A DNA stretch of 64,000 nucleotides from Zobellia amurskyensis (GTDB lineage Bacteria > Bacteroidota > Bacteroidia > Flavobacteriales > Flavobacteriaceae). The notes beneath the pieces were generated by a model. The model had not been told where the DNA came from. It saw nothing but the letters and a program-made list of their open reading frames with translations, and ran no database searches. The translations under genes were made by a program, and so were the position numbers. The stretch spans positions 16,086-80,085 of the forward strand of contig NZ_RCNR01000021.1 in the NCBI RefSeq assembly GCF_009725985.1, read 5' to 3'. Below are positions 45,501 to 54,455 of the stretch, piece by piece (within the stretch, counting starts at the first letter, position 1; every line of letters starts with the position of its first letter).

Positions 45501-48500
45501 AGTTATTAAACCAGTTACATTTACTACTACTTCATCATAAATACCAGTACCCGTATGATCTGCATTAAATAATTCTATTCTAATGGTATGTTCTCCGTCA
45601 GCTAAATCATTAAATGGGATAGGATCATATCCATAATATTTATCTATTAAGCCACCATCTATGTAATAATGAATGTGAGTATCATCTTCATTTATAACCC
45701 AATTATCTACCCTAAAAGCAACTTCGAAAGGTTTGTTAACATCCCAACCGTTTGAAGGTGAAGTAATGGTTATATTAGCATTTGTAGGAGTTCCTCCTTC
45801 AAAAGTATCTTTTGATAAAATTTCTATCCCATTAACTTTAGGACTTTGTACCACACCATTAAAGAATATACTCGCAAAGCCATCGGTAACCGTAACATTG
45901 TCAAATTCCTTTACCAAAGCTGTTGCTGGGTCTGTTTCGGAAAGTATGTCAAAGTTAGATAAAACCTCATTACCTTCAATTACGACATTGAAGACACGAG
46001 CACCAGGGCCTTTATCAAGTTGATTTTCATCAACACCAAAAAATATTTCAGCAAAGTGTAGTCTTATATCGTACTCTCCAGAAAGAGCTACCGGAATTTG
46101 ATATTCAAAAGAGCCCTTATTATTGGTGTAACGTTCAGATTGATACAATTCATCATCATCCGTCCCTGCAACATCTACGGCTTTTCCATATTTACTCCCA
46201 GAATTAAAGTATTCATCTTCTTTAAAAATTTCTCCTCCAGGCCCGGTAATTTGATTTCCACCTGTATTGATTCTAATTTCCTCGAAAACAAAAAATGAAA
46301 AACTCTCGGCTACCATAGTAATACCGCTGATGTTCTGCACATTGGAAATACTGAGATTATAATCAACATCTGCACTTAAAAGAGACGTATTTAGGTATAC
46401 AGTGTGTCCGTCTGGTTGAAGCTCCGCGCTTTGCACAGATACGCCATTAGTGATTGAATAATTTGACACATTCTCTGCAGTGCCCTCATCCACGTATTCG
46501 GAAAACTTAACCTCCAAAACATTGTTTCCATCAGGTTGCACACCATGAACTTCAGGAGGTGTGTTATCTTCTGAAACTCCATTGCCTAAAAATTCAACAT
46601 AATTCAATCTGAAAATATCCTGTGAAGAACTGGTGTTTTTAAAAACAAAGAATAAATCATGCTTTCCCGTAGGCACACTGTTTATTGGAGTTTGCACATG
46701 TAACCAATTATCATTCCCTCCGGTTGAAGGTATAGTTGTGGTTGTTACCAAGGTACCTGTAGGACTGTCCAATCTAAGCTCAACAGTACTGCCTGAATTG
46801 TCTGACGCCACCAAGTATTTGACGGCATTCATATTCATCAAATTACGCCCTTCAAAAGATATATAGGAATTGTTATCTACCTGTATTGCATCCTTAGCTC
46901 CTTCTAATTCATACGTATTCGGGATAATCGTGACACCACTTTGAGCGTCAAAATATTCAGCTTCCCTTCTTTTTGGATGTACCCGTATTTGCCCTCTGGA
47001 TATAAGTCCATCACTATCCGTGTAATTCGCATTTAAAACGTAGAATATATCCATCCCACCATCTATTTGGTGGTCCCCATCATCTAGATTGAGAATTGAT
47101 GTACACGCATCTACACTCCCAACGTCATGAAAATGGTTCTCATGTCCCAGCGATGGTACCACATTAATGTCCTCACAAGCAATAACACCGTCTTCTGCAT
47201 CATTGGCTACCAAATTAAAGTCTACATCATCGTTCCAACTAAAAAAACCACCATCTACAGGTGAATTAAAATCAAATTCTGTAGGTGTATTACCTGCATA
47301 AATTTTTATTGTTTTAGCACCAATAGCCCCTTCAGGGTCCGTAACTTTAAGTTGTGCCGTATATGTACCTTTTGTAGTGTAAGGGTGTGAAATATTAGGC
47401 GTAGTATAATCGACCGTACCGTCTATATCTATATCCCAAGCATAACTTAAAGGAGAATCCCCATTAGGATCCGTAGTCTGATCTCCGGTAAAATTAACAG
47501 TTAACGGTAAAGCTCCAAAAGTCACATCGGCCTCCATAACTACAGAAGGAGGAGAATTTGTAGTAATACCAGTATAATTAACTTGAATAAGCCTGCCTAT
47601 ACCTTCAGGGATATCCTGAGGGCAGCACCCCTCTCCATAAGCCAAAATGTACATTTTACCATCTGGACCTAGTTCCATATCAATATAACCATCTTTGCTG
47701 TTACCCGATCCAGGGAAAACATCGTCAGATAGCATTTCTTCCGAAATAATAGCACCATCAGTAGCCATTTGTACTGCCCAAATACGACTCGTATTAAAAT
47801 CAAAGTAAAAGAATAGCCCATCAAATTCAGCAGGAAGACGTTGCTTATCCAACAATTCATCATTGACATAATTATATCTAAAACCCGCTAAATAACATTT
47901 ATGAAATTTTTCAATCCATGCTTCTTTAGCCGGAGGCAGCACAGTTGCTCCTGTATTCCATTTTGAAATATTCTCAGGAGCTAATGGGTCATTATAATAT
48001 GTTGGGTTGGCATATGAAATTTGATACGGGTCATTATCAGCTCCTGAAAAATACGGCCAACCATAATTACCCGCTTCTGTAGTTAAATTGATTTCATCTA
48101 AACCCTCTGGACCTAATTCGCTTGCCACATTTCCGTCGGGACCAACCTCTCCCCAAAACAACCAATCATTATGTTCTTTATCTACAAAAATCCGGTAAGG
48201 ATTTCTAGCCCCCATCACATAAACTTCTGGTTTTGTATTTGGAGTCCCAGCGGCAAATAGATTTCCACTTGGTATAGTATAAGTAGAGCCAGGACCAGGT
48301 TTAATCCTTAAAATTTTTCCTCTTAAGTCATTTGTATTAGATGAGGCTTTCTCCGCACTAAAATCAGAATCATCTTCATCCAGTGGTGAATATAGTTTGC
48401 TACCATAAGTTGTGTTATCACCTGTAGCTATATAGAGGTTTCCTTGAGAATCGAAATCCATATCACCGCCAGAATGCCACAACGCAGACCGGGATGTATT

Positions 48501-48920
48501 CCACTGGATAATAACTTCCTCAGAGCTGAAGTCCACCATGTCCCCAACAACACTAAATCTTGAAACCCTATAGCCAACAAAATCTATTGGTGCATAGTGA
48601 AGATAAATTTTATTATTATTTTCAAAATCAGGGTCAATCGCTACACCCACCAAACCATCTTCGTGCTCATGATAAACCGGCAAAGTACCTGCTGAAACTG
48701 TAAATTGCTCGTCAGGTTTATAAATTAAGATTTCACCAAAGCGGTCCAGGATAAATATCCTACCATCAGGTGAAAATTTAAAGTTAGTTGCATTCGATAG
48801 CCCAGTTACAATATCAACTTTGGCAAATTCATCGGTTAATTGCGCATTAACACTAGAATAACCCGCTAAAAATATAGAGAGACATGTGAAAACTAGTTTT
48901 AAAAAGTACTTTTTTTTCAT
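42549..48920 (-). CDS. Giant T9SS-exported protein: glucose/sorbosone dehydrogenase-like, CBM, malectin, FG-GAP, PKD
   Basis: A 2123-residue secreted protein. ATG 48920 starts the signal peptide (MKKKYFLKLVFTCLS ... VNAQ); the in-frame extension upstream lacks one. Order: GSDH-like beta-propeller (about 30-450, with LVGVAIDPDF, WHSGGDMDFD, LRGKILRI, GARNPYRI), PKD (455-545), CBM6-like (650-785), a bacterial Ig-like domain (790-875), malectin-like (883-1040), another Ig-like (1045-1140), FG-GAP repeats (1140-1515), REJ (1517-1608), malectin-like (1610-1770), REJ (1777-1863), two tandem PKD domains (1867-2027) and a T9SS-type sorting domain. The propeller suggests PQQ-type sugar oxidation, but ligands cannot be confirmed by eye. 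It shares its FG-GAP, REJ and malectin parts with the 1291-residue protein at 22233-26108. Confidence 0.85.
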   Translation of the reverse strand: MKKKYFLKLVFTCLSIFLAGYSSVNAQLTDEFAKVDIVTGLSNATNFKFSPDGRIFILDRFGEILIYKPDEQFTVSAGTLPVYHEHEDGLVGVAIDPDFENNNKIYLHYAPIDFVGYRVSRFSVVGDMVDFSSEEVIIQWNTSRSALWHSGGDMDFDSQGNLYIATGDNTTYGSKLYSPLDEDDSDFSAEKASSNTNDLRGKILRIKPGPGSTYTIPSGNLFAAGTPNTKPEVYVMGARNPYRIFVDKEHNDWLFWGEVGPDGNVASELGPEGLDEINLTTEAGNYGWPYFSGADNDPYQISYANPTYYNDPLAPENISKWNTGATVLPPAKEAWIEKFHKCYLAGFRYNYVNDELLDKQRLPAEFDGLFFYFDFNTSRIWAVQMATDGAIISEEMLSDDVFPGSGNSKDGYIDMELGPDGKMYILAYGEGCCPQDIPEGIGRLIQVNYTGITTNSPPSVVMEADVTFGALPLTVNFTGDQTTDPNGDSPLSYAWDIDIDGTVDYTTPNISHPYTTKGTYTAQLKVTDPEGAIGAKTIKIYAGNTPTEFDFNSPVDGGFFSWNDDVDFNLVANDAEDGVIACEDINVVPSLGHENHFHDVGSVDACTSILNLDDGDHQIDGGMDIFYVLNANYTDSDGLISRGQIRVHPKRREAEYFDAQSGVTIIPNTYELEGAKDAIQVDNNSYISFEGRNLMNMNAVKYLVASDNSGSTVELRLDSPTGTLVTTTTIPSTGGNDNWLHVQTPINSVPTGKHDLFFVFKNTSSSQDIFRLNYVEFLGNGVSEDNTPPEVHGVQPDGNNVLEVKFSEYVDEGTAENVSNYSITNGVSVQSAELQPDGHTVYLNTSLLSADVDYNLSISNVQNISGITMVAESFSFFVFEEIRINTGGNQITGPGGEIFKEDEYFNSGSKYGKAVDVAGTDDDELYQSERYTNNKGSFEYQIPVALSGEYDIRLHFAEIFFGVDENQLDKGPGARVFNVVIEGNEVLSNFDILSETDPATALVKEFDNVTVTDGFASIFFNGVVQSPKVNGIEILSKDTFEGGTPTNANITITSPSNGWDVNKPFEVAFRVDNWVINEDDTHIHYYIDGGLIDKYYGYDPIPFNDLADGEHTIRIELFNADHTGTGIYDEVVVNVTGLITCNETPFPESWVVHEFDPNPYTVVYTFADDDLDGDGLKDIVTGGWWYKNPGSASGNWEKNTIGSTFKNVAHVYDFDDDGDMDLLGTTGDYTGAQLVWAQNDGNGNFTVFENIPEGDTDYVEPFLAGLAGGVFDNTGTYRMAINWNGAESTGSPIQMLTPPNKNNITTQTWDLIDISFDSSGEDIQAGDIDQDGDLDLFQGVNWLRNNGGLNFEKFETGVNDAYSTTADRAQLADFDRDGDLDAVVGQLSLGSGGDGTGPKTEFAWFEAPSDPTQLWIRHDLDSEVNGSLSVFAIDIDFDGDQDIVVGEWRGDKRLIAFENDLCGSGEFNKIILDEGALGYEHHDGARVVDIDADGDLDVVSNGWLNDRVLRIYENTTPLLQDNRPIANAGSDKIISTTSVSLVGSGNNPDGGLIVSYQWSQQSGPSIATLTGDTTTELTVSNLQDGLYVFRLTVTDEEGDVGFDDVSVTKSSTSMVTRINSGGPNYNFNGTSWASDQHSNGGETLANAIAIANTENDVLYQTERYRTTGSLIYDIPVANGEHSVNLHFAEIYYGVPGDGSAGGAGSRVFNIDVEGQEQIENYDIFVEAGGAATAIVETFNGINVTDGSLTITLSPVTEFPKISGIEIIEPVVAGAPTADAGEDQMLTLPDNSTVISGSGSDPDGGSVTFAWTQESGPNSATLNGETTAEISVSSLVEGVYVFKLTVTDDENQTVSDEVRVTVVPENGLLAVAEAAPTVGVLPLEVTFTGSNSVGDITEYTWDFKDGNTSSDADTAHTFIENGIYEVELTVRNASGETHTDTITITVATILAVAEADSTAGVAPLEINFTGSNSVGDITEYLWDFKDGKTSTDSNTVNTFIENGTYEVVLTVTNAGGETHSDTVVITVSETLEGDKMGYILEKNPIKEGVANVRILNQPEDFMMLGINLLDQQGRLISGINADEVMMVGADTYQIPVYLLRDGIYFLSIANNKGKPVTMKILVQN
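42840..43320 (-). repeat. Tandem pair of near-identical PKD domains
   Basis: Two adjacent units of about 240 bases encode highly similar PKD domains sharing FTGSNSVGDITEY, WDFKDG, TFIENG and a V-A-E-A start. The similarity is visible at DNA level too, pointing to a recent internal duplication. Confidence 0.8.
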
Positions 48921-48951
48921 GCTAATTAAGTGTTTGGTATCAAAGTCTAGC

Positions 48952-48990
48952 GTGTTAACACACGACTGACAAATATAGTGTAATAACACT
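48952..48990. promoter_or_regulatory. Two GTGT/ACAC inverted repeats flanking the promoter
   Basis: GTGTTAACAC (48952-48961) is a perfect 10-base palindrome. AGTGT-AATA-ACACT (48977-48990) has the same half-site with a 4-base spacer. They bracket the candidate -7 element, as expected for repressor operators. Confidence 0.35.
48970..48977 (-). promoter_or_regulatory. Candidate -7 promoter element for the large T9SS protein
   Basis: The minus strand reads TATATTTG, fitting TAnnTTTG, 49 bases upstream of ATG 48920. Two inverted repeats sit on either side (48952-48961 and 48977-48990). Confidence 0.45.
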
Positions 48991-49216
48991 TTGGGACTTA
49001 AATACCCTACTGGTTTTCGTTAAAAGAGGATTGATACTCGGTAAATAACCGACCGACTTAAAAGTTCTTAACTTATAAGACATATACCCACCTTTCTCTT
49101 TCCTTGCTCAGAAAACAGTGCTAAATCGATTAAAATTATAGGGGGAAGATTAATTATATTGAATCTATAAAATACTAAATTTCAATATTGATATACATTG
49201 AAGGTTTAGAAACTGC

Positions 49217-49250
49217 AAAAAAAATACCCTGAACATTGTTCAGGGGTATT
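49217..49250 (-). terminator. Rho-independent terminator of the minus-strand exopolysaccharide operon
   Basis: On the minus strand a hairpin with arms ATACCCCTGAAC and GTTCAGGGTAT (one bulge) is followed by a run of eight T. It lies 17 bases beyond the stop of the Wzc-like gene, exactly where operon transcription should end. Confidence 0.85.
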
Positions 49251-49266
49251 ATAAAATGAAGTTTTT

Positions 49267-51648
49267 TTAAAACTTCCACCATTTCTTTTGAGTTTTTCCG
49301 TAACCGTAACCATATTTACCACCATATCCTAAATTAGATGAATCAACATCATTCACAATAAATGACAACCCTTTAATTTTTCCTTCTTCTTGTAGTTTTA
49401 TAGGGTAATCTACGGCGCTTGTTTCTGTTACACCTGCTCTAGTTACATAAAGAAGTAAATCCGCATATTCACTTATTAAGAGAGTATCAGTAACTACCAT
49501 TAAGGGCGCTGTATCAACAATTACATAATCATAAGATTCAGAAACTTTATCAAATAGCTCCTTTATCCGATCACTCATCAGTAATTCTGCAGGATTTGGT
49601 GGTATCCGACCAGAATAAATCACATCTATAGTATTTCTATGAATGAGCATCGGATTAACAATATCTCTAATCTCAATCGTATTATCATATAAAAACTCTG
49701 TTAGACCTGCATCTTTATTTCTACTGGGTTTCTCCATCTTATCGACATCTCCTCCAGAGAAAAATGTATACAACTTAGGGTTCCTAATATCAGCACCAAT
49801 CAATAAAACCTTTTTGTTAGTACTTGCCAATATCATAGATAAATTCGTGGAAAGAAACGTTTTACCCTCTCCAGGTACGCTAGAAGTAACAAAAATAATA
49901 TTGCTCTTTCCTGCCTTTCTTTTTGACTTAATCAAATAATCTAAGTTAGTACGTATAATTCGTAATGATTCAGCAAGTACAGACCTATCCTCTTTAATAA
50001 CAAATTTTTCATCTTTTTTAGATAGTCTAGGTAACTCTCCTAAAATAGGAACGTTTTTCACCAACTTTTCTAAAGAATGCATATTATGCACTTTATTGTC
50101 AAGCAAATCTTTAGCGTAAATAACGCTAAATGGAACCAACAACCCCAAAATAAATGAAGCCAGATAAATGATTGATTTCTTTGGAGATACTGGTAATTTA
50201 CTAATACTATATGCTTGATCTACAATTTTGGATTTCGGAGAACTAGAAGCTGCCGAAATTTGTGCTTCTTCCCTTTTTTGTAAAAGATAGAGATAAAGAG
50301 ACTCCGTAGTCTGTTGCTGCCTGGTTATATCTCTCAAGGCCCTTTCATTAGCTGGAGAAGAGTATATTTTCGAATTAAAACGAGCCTGTTGTCCACTTAA
50401 AGAGTTAACCGTAAGCCCTAAATTATTTACGGAACTACTTAAACTAGACTGCATACTCCTTTTTAAACCCGCTATTTGTTGATCCAAATTTACGATGACA
50501 GGATTTTTCTCATTTGAACTTTTAAGAAGCCGCTTGCGTTCCAGCACTAATTGATTATAACGATCTGTAGTACTTGCTATAGTTGGATCAGAAAGTCCAA
50601 TATTAGTTGGTAAAACTTCATAACTATCTTGCTGTTGAACCAATTCTTGCATAGATGCCGCCATGTTTAACTGATTTCTGGCATTTGCCAATTCCTGTTG
50701 ATTAGCCACACCAACATTTAAATTAACATTTGCCTCTGCAGCAATATCGGTAACTCCTTTTTCCGTTTTAAAATCTTGTGCCGATTGATCTACACTGGCC
50801 AAATCAGAAGAAATATTAGCGATTCGCTCATCAATAAAGTTAGAGGTACGATCCGCAATAATTTGCTTATCTTGTATTGCGTTTTCATTGTATATCCTAA
50901 CTAATGCATCAAGAATATTTGCCGCTTTTTCACGTATAGGGTCTTCTAGAATAATATTAACAATATTAGAAAGCTCCCCTGCGTTACTCACTACAATACG
51001 TGTGCGATAGCCTTGAGCTACATCTTCTATTGGTTTTACCGAAATTCTAAGTTTCTTATCTTTGTAGTCCTCGAAAACTCCAACATTTGGAGTAATGACA
51101 ATGTCTCCAATTGGAGTTGCTATGTTCTTACCAAAGGCATAAATTTTCACAGGTTTGTCCTCCTCTTCAGTGTAACCAAAAGTTGTAGAAGATGATATTG
51201 TAATAAAAAAATCTAAGTTCGCACGATTTAATATAGAATCTACTGCAATGAAATTTAAATTAACAGGGGGCTTTTTATACAACTCCGTTTCCTTAATATT
51301 TCCCTGAACTAGAACCTGAGTATTTAGATTTAATTCTTTAACCACCCTAATAAAATTAGATCTAGAATTTATAAGCTGCAACTCATCTTCTACTTTATTC
51401 TTTCCACTACCTAACAAATTCAAATCCTGAAAAACATCGAGTTCGGAGCCTGATGTCTTATCTTCTAATATCTGAATCTGCGTTTGAACGGCAAATTTAG
51501 GTGTAGCATATCTAATATAAAGAAAAGCAATAATTAAAGCTACTATTACTGATAACACGAACCATTTAATGTGAACTGTATACGTGTTTAATATTTCCTT
51601 TAAATCAAACGAATTGTTTGGATTGGAGTTTTGGTTATTCAAGTTCAT
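49267..51648 (-). CDS. Wzc-like polysaccharide co-polymerase and tyrosine autokinase
   Basis: A 793-residue inner-membrane protein. An N-terminal Wzz-like domain has a first membrane helix (about 25-45), a long periplasmic coiled-coil section and a second helix (about 490-510). A cytoplasmic BY-kinase follows, with Walker A SSVPGEGKT (Lys about 596), the A' segment LLIGADIRNPKL and Walker B YVIVDTAPL. The C-terminus is tyrosine- and glycine-rich (YGGKYGYGYGKTQ), the expected autophosphorylation cluster. It controls chain length and export of the exopolysaccharide together with the Wza-like lipoprotein 30 bases upstream. The PHP phosphatase at 41722-42462 is its likely antagonist. It is the last gene of a four-gene minus operon. 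Confidence 0.93.
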   Translation of the reverse strand: MNLNNQNSNPNNSFDLKEILNTYTVHIKWFVLSVIVALIIAFLYIRYATPKFAVQTQIQILEDKTSGSELDVFQDLNLLGSGKNKVEDELQLINSRSNFIRVVKELNLNTQVLVQGNIKETELYKKPPVNLNFIAVDSILNRANLDFFITISSSTTFGYTEEEDKPVKIYAFGKNIATPIGDIVITPNVGVFEDYKDKKLRISVKPIEDVAQGYRTRIVVSNAGELSNIVNIILEDPIREKAANILDALVRIYNENAIQDKQIIADRTSNFIDERIANISSDLASVDQSAQDFKTEKGVTDIAAEANVNLNVGVANQQELANARNQLNMAASMQELVQQQDSYEVLPTNIGLSDPTIASTTDRYNQLVLERKRLLKSSNEKNPVIVNLDQQIAGLKRSMQSSLSSSVNNLGLTVNSLSGQQARFNSKIYSSPANERALRDITRQQQTTESLYLYLLQKREEAQISAASSSPKSKIVDQAYSISKLPVSPKKSIIYLASFILGLLVPFSVIYAKDLLDNKVHNMHSLEKLVKNVPILGELPRLSKKDEKFVIKEDRSVLAESLRIIRTNLDYLIKSKRKAGKSNIIFVTSSVPGEGKTFLSTNLSMILASTNKKVLLIGADIRNPKLYTFFSGGDVDKMEKPSRNKDAGLTEFLYDNTIEIRDIVNPMLIHRNTIDVIYSGRIPPNPAELLMSDRIKELFDKVSESYDYVIVDTAPLMVVTDTLLISEYADLLLYVTRAGVTETSAVDYPIKLQEEGKIKGLSFIVNDVDSSNLGYGGKYGYGYGKTQKKWWKF

Positions 51649-51678
51649 TTTATGTTTTAAGTGAATAAAATGTTGGAA

Positions 51679-52479
51679 TTAATTCCTGGTAATTAGGAGT
51701 ACTGTTGAGGTGATAAGTAACGAAGCCACAGAAACGTAGATTGATGCTCTATTATCTAATGTTGAAGATTTGATAGCTGAATTATTGGGTTCAACATATA
51801 CCACGTCATTTTGAGTTAGGTAATATACCGGAGAACTTAATGCTTCCTTTTTAGTTAAATCTATTCGTGTATAAACTTTAGTTCCATCAAAATCCCTAAT
51901 GACCATAACATTCTCGCGCTTTCCTTTAATAGTCAAATCACCAGCAAACCCTAATGCTTCCATAATAGTAATTCGCTCACCTTCAACAGGGTATGTACCC
52001 GGTCTACGAACTTCCCCCAATACAGAAATACTAAAGTTCCGTAAACGAATGTTTATAATAGGTTCTTTAAGGTAATCTGAAAGCTTATCTCTAAGTAAAA
52101 TTCTGACTTCCTCTCCAGAAAGACCGGCTATTTTAACTTTACCTATTACAGGAAAATCTATTTCCCCATCTTTATCTATTAAATAATCCACCTGCTCAGG
52201 CCTAACTCCTCCTTCCGAAGAACCTCTAAATAAATTAAAAGGTGCACTCGCTTCACTATCTAAAGTGGATACGTAAATACTTACTAAATCATCAACCTTA
52301 AACTTTGGGGTAAAACTATTTTTATCAACTAAAGTTTCAAAATCACCCGTATTTTGAAAATACACGACTTCTTTTCTAGAAGCACAAGAGGAGAGCAATA
52401 CAATAGATACTATCAAAAGGGGAATAACGGTTCTTAACGACCGAAAAGCTTCAATTGAAATCATTTTTTTTATAGACAT
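51679..52479 (-). CDS. Wza-like polysaccharide export lipoprotein
   Basis: A 266-residue outer-membrane lipoprotein with lipobox region VLLSSCASRK, a polysaccharide export (PES) domain opening YFQNTGDFETLVD ... FKVDDLVSIYVSTLD, and an SLBB domain (ISVLGEVRRPGTYPVEGERITIMEALGFAGD). A hydrophobic C-terminal helix (SIYVSVASLLITSTVLLITRN) would span the outer membrane, as in Bacteroidetes Wza homologues. It forms the export channel for the polysaccharide, working with the Wzc-like protein encoded next. It lies 40 bases after the dehydratase gene in the same operon. An internal Met at codon 6 is a possible alternative start. Confidence 0.92.
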   Translation of the reverse strand: MSIKKMISIEAFRSLRTVIPLLIVSIVLLSSCASRKEVVYFQNTGDFETLVDKNSFTPKFKVDDLVSIYVSTLDSEASAPFNLFRGSSEGGVRPEQVDYLIDKDGEIDFPVIGKVKIAGLSGEEVRILLRDKLSDYLKEPIINIRLRNFSISVLGEVRRPGTYPVEGERITIMEALGFAGDLTIKGKRENVMVIRDFDGTKVYTRIDLTKKEALSSPVYYLTQNDVVYVEPNNSAIKSSTLDNRASIYVSVASLLITSTVLLITRN

Positions 52480-52519
52480 AGTGTTTGTAATTTTGGTGCA
52501 ATGATAGCAAATTAAAAAT

Positions 52520-54451
52520 TTATAGGACTTTTTTAAGGGAGTGTTTCTTAGTCGTACTATCTTTCTTTTTATCTAATGAGCATAAGTCTGAATTATTTGA
52601 GATAAATTCTGGGACTATCTCTTTCATTAAACTTACAGTGCTTTCGTTGAAAAACATGTTAGACACACAAAGCTCATCAATTTTAGACCTTACGGAAATA
52701 TAATCAAGTTCCCGGGTCTTACCTATCATAATTTTTTTGTGATAGGTTGGCAAAGTATTTTCTCCGTTTGCCAGCAATTCTTCATATAATTTTTCACCAG
52801 GACGTAAACCACTTATTTTAATATCTATATCTTCTGGATACTTAAGACCAGAAAGCTTAATCATATTCTTTGCTAGGTCAAATATCTTTACAGATTCACC
52901 CATATCAAAAATAAATATTTCTCCACCGTCACCCATTGCTCCAGCCTCCAATACTAATTGTGAAGCCTCCGGAATAGTCATAAAAAATCGTGTTACGTTT
53001 TCATGTGTAACCGTTAATGGGCCACCTTTTTCAATTTGTTTTTTGAAGAGGGGAATTACCGAACCATTTGACCCCAGAACATTTCCAAAACGAGTAGTAA
53101 TGAATCGAGTTTTTCCTTTTTGCTGCATACAACTTATATACATCTCGGCAATACGCTTTGTAGCCCCCATTACATTTGTAGGGTTAACAGCCTTATCTGT
53201 AGAAATAAAGATAAATTTATCAACGTTATGACTAATCGATAAATCAGCAACTACTTTGGTTCCTGCTACATTTATTTTAATCGCCTCATAGGCATTGTAC
53301 TCCATTAAAGGTACATGCTTATAGGCTGCAGCATGGAAAACAATATTAGGTTTGTATTCTTGGAAAAGATTATTTAATCTATTCTTATCCCTAACATCTC
53401 CTACAATAGGCATAAAATTATGGTAACCATTTTGCTTTAACTCTTGTTGTAAATCATATAGTGCGGATTCTGATTGATCTATTACTATAAGTGATTTATA
53501 ATTGTACGTACATACTTGACGAACGATTTCACTACCTATAGAACCAGCTCCACCAGTAACGAGAACCACTTTATTTTTAACTTCTTCTGATATTTTGGAG
53601 TTCTTAATGTTAATAGGGGCTCTATCTAAAAGGTCCTCTATTTGAATCTGTTTAATCTGGGATACTTTCAACTCCCCATTAATCCATTGTTCAACAGGAG
53701 GTACTATTTTCACCTGGACAGGAAAGTCAACTAAACCTTCCACTAGAACTTTAAGACCTTTGGGGTCAATATTCTGAATTGAAAAAATAACCTCGGAGAT
53801 GCTATTCTTCAAAATAAAATCTCTATTCAGAACATCTTTATGAAAGACTTTTACACCATTTATTTGCTTTCCGACTTTTTTCTCATCCTCATCAATATAC
53901 CCTACAACCCTTACCCTACTTTTTGTATGGTTAACCAGAGCACTTTGAGTTAGTATCCCAGACTCTCCCGCACCGAATATTAAAACATTCTTGTTCACCT
54001 TAAAATCTCTTGCCATAAAAGTGCTATACAAAGATTTAAAAACATAGCGAGAGGCTGTTAGCGCGACAAAACTCAATAAACTATGTATGATAATAATACC
54101 CAACGGAACAGTGAAGTTTTCAAAAACACCTAGTTCACGATTAAATAGAACCATTGATATTAATAAAATACTAGAAAGACAAATAGCATTAAATATGTTG
54201 TAAACATCCCTAACGCCGGTATGTCTAACAACTCCTTTATAAGACCCTGTAAAAACAAAAGATGCCAACGCAATCAATGCTATTATAGGTAGCTGAACAA
54301 AAAGTTTGTCAATATCAAAATCTAAAGTAAGATTAAAACGGATAATGTAAGACAACACAAAGGAAACAGCTATCATTACAACATCAATAGCCAGAACAAG
54401 CCATTTAGATGCGTATTTATGAGCGTTATTAACTAGATATTCTTTTATCAT
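52520..54451 (-). CDS. CapD/WbpM-like membrane UDP-GlcNAc 4,6-dehydratase
   Basis: A 643-residue protein with four N-terminal membrane helices (first about 160 residues), a CoA-binding-like segment (VLIFGAGESGILT) and a C-terminal extended SDR domain (VLVTGGAGSIGSEIVRQ near 300). The catalytic region reads ISTDKA ... NVMGATKR, so the usual Tyr is Met, the S-M-K triad of the WbpM/FlaA1 large dehydratases. These enzymes make UDP-4-keto-6-deoxy-HexNAc in the cytoplasm. The DegT-type aminotransferase encoded four bases upstream would then aminate it, giving a diamino-trideoxy sugar precursor of the bacillosamine/QuiNAc4N kind. The acetyltransferase and initiating sugar transferase are not in this window. 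Confidence 0.9.
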   Translation of the reverse strand: MIKEYLVNNAHKYASKWLVLAIDVVMIAVSFVLSYIIRFNLTLDFDIDKLFVQLPIIALIALASFVFTGSYKGVVRHTGVRDVYNIFNAICLSSILLISMVLFNRELGVFENFTVPLGIIIIHSLLSFVALTASRYVFKSLYSTFMARDFKVNKNVLIFGAGESGILTQSALVNHTKSRVRVVGYIDEDEKKVGKQINGVKVFHKDVLNRDFILKNSISEVIFSIQNIDPKGLKVLVEGLVDFPVQVKIVPPVEQWINGELKVSQIKQIQIEDLLDRAPINIKNSKISEEVKNKVVLVTGGAGSIGSEIVRQVCTYNYKSLIVIDQSESALYDLQQELKQNGYHNFMPIVGDVRDKNRLNNLFQEYKPNIVFHAAAYKHVPLMEYNAYEAIKINVAGTKVVADLSISHNVDKFIFISTDKAVNPTNVMGATKRIAEMYISCMQQKGKTRFITTRFGNVLGSNGSVIPLFKKQIEKGGPLTVTHENVTRFFMTIPEASQLVLEAGAMGDGGEIFIFDMGESVKIFDLAKNMIKLSGLKYPEDIDIKISGLRPGEKLYEELLANGENTLPTYHKKIMIGKTRELDYISVRSKIDELCVSNMFFNESTVSLMKEIVPEFISNNSDLCSLDKKKDSTTKKHSLKKVL

Positions 54452-54455
54452 CAGA

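Larger units (their letters stand above)
48921..49266. other. Intergenic region between the T9SS gene and the Wzc-like gene
   Basis: This gap of 346 bases holds the promoter and palindromes of the T9SS gene (48952-48990), the terminator of the exopolysaccharide operon (49217-49250), and about 200 AT-rich bases in which I see nothing further. Confidence 0.6.
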
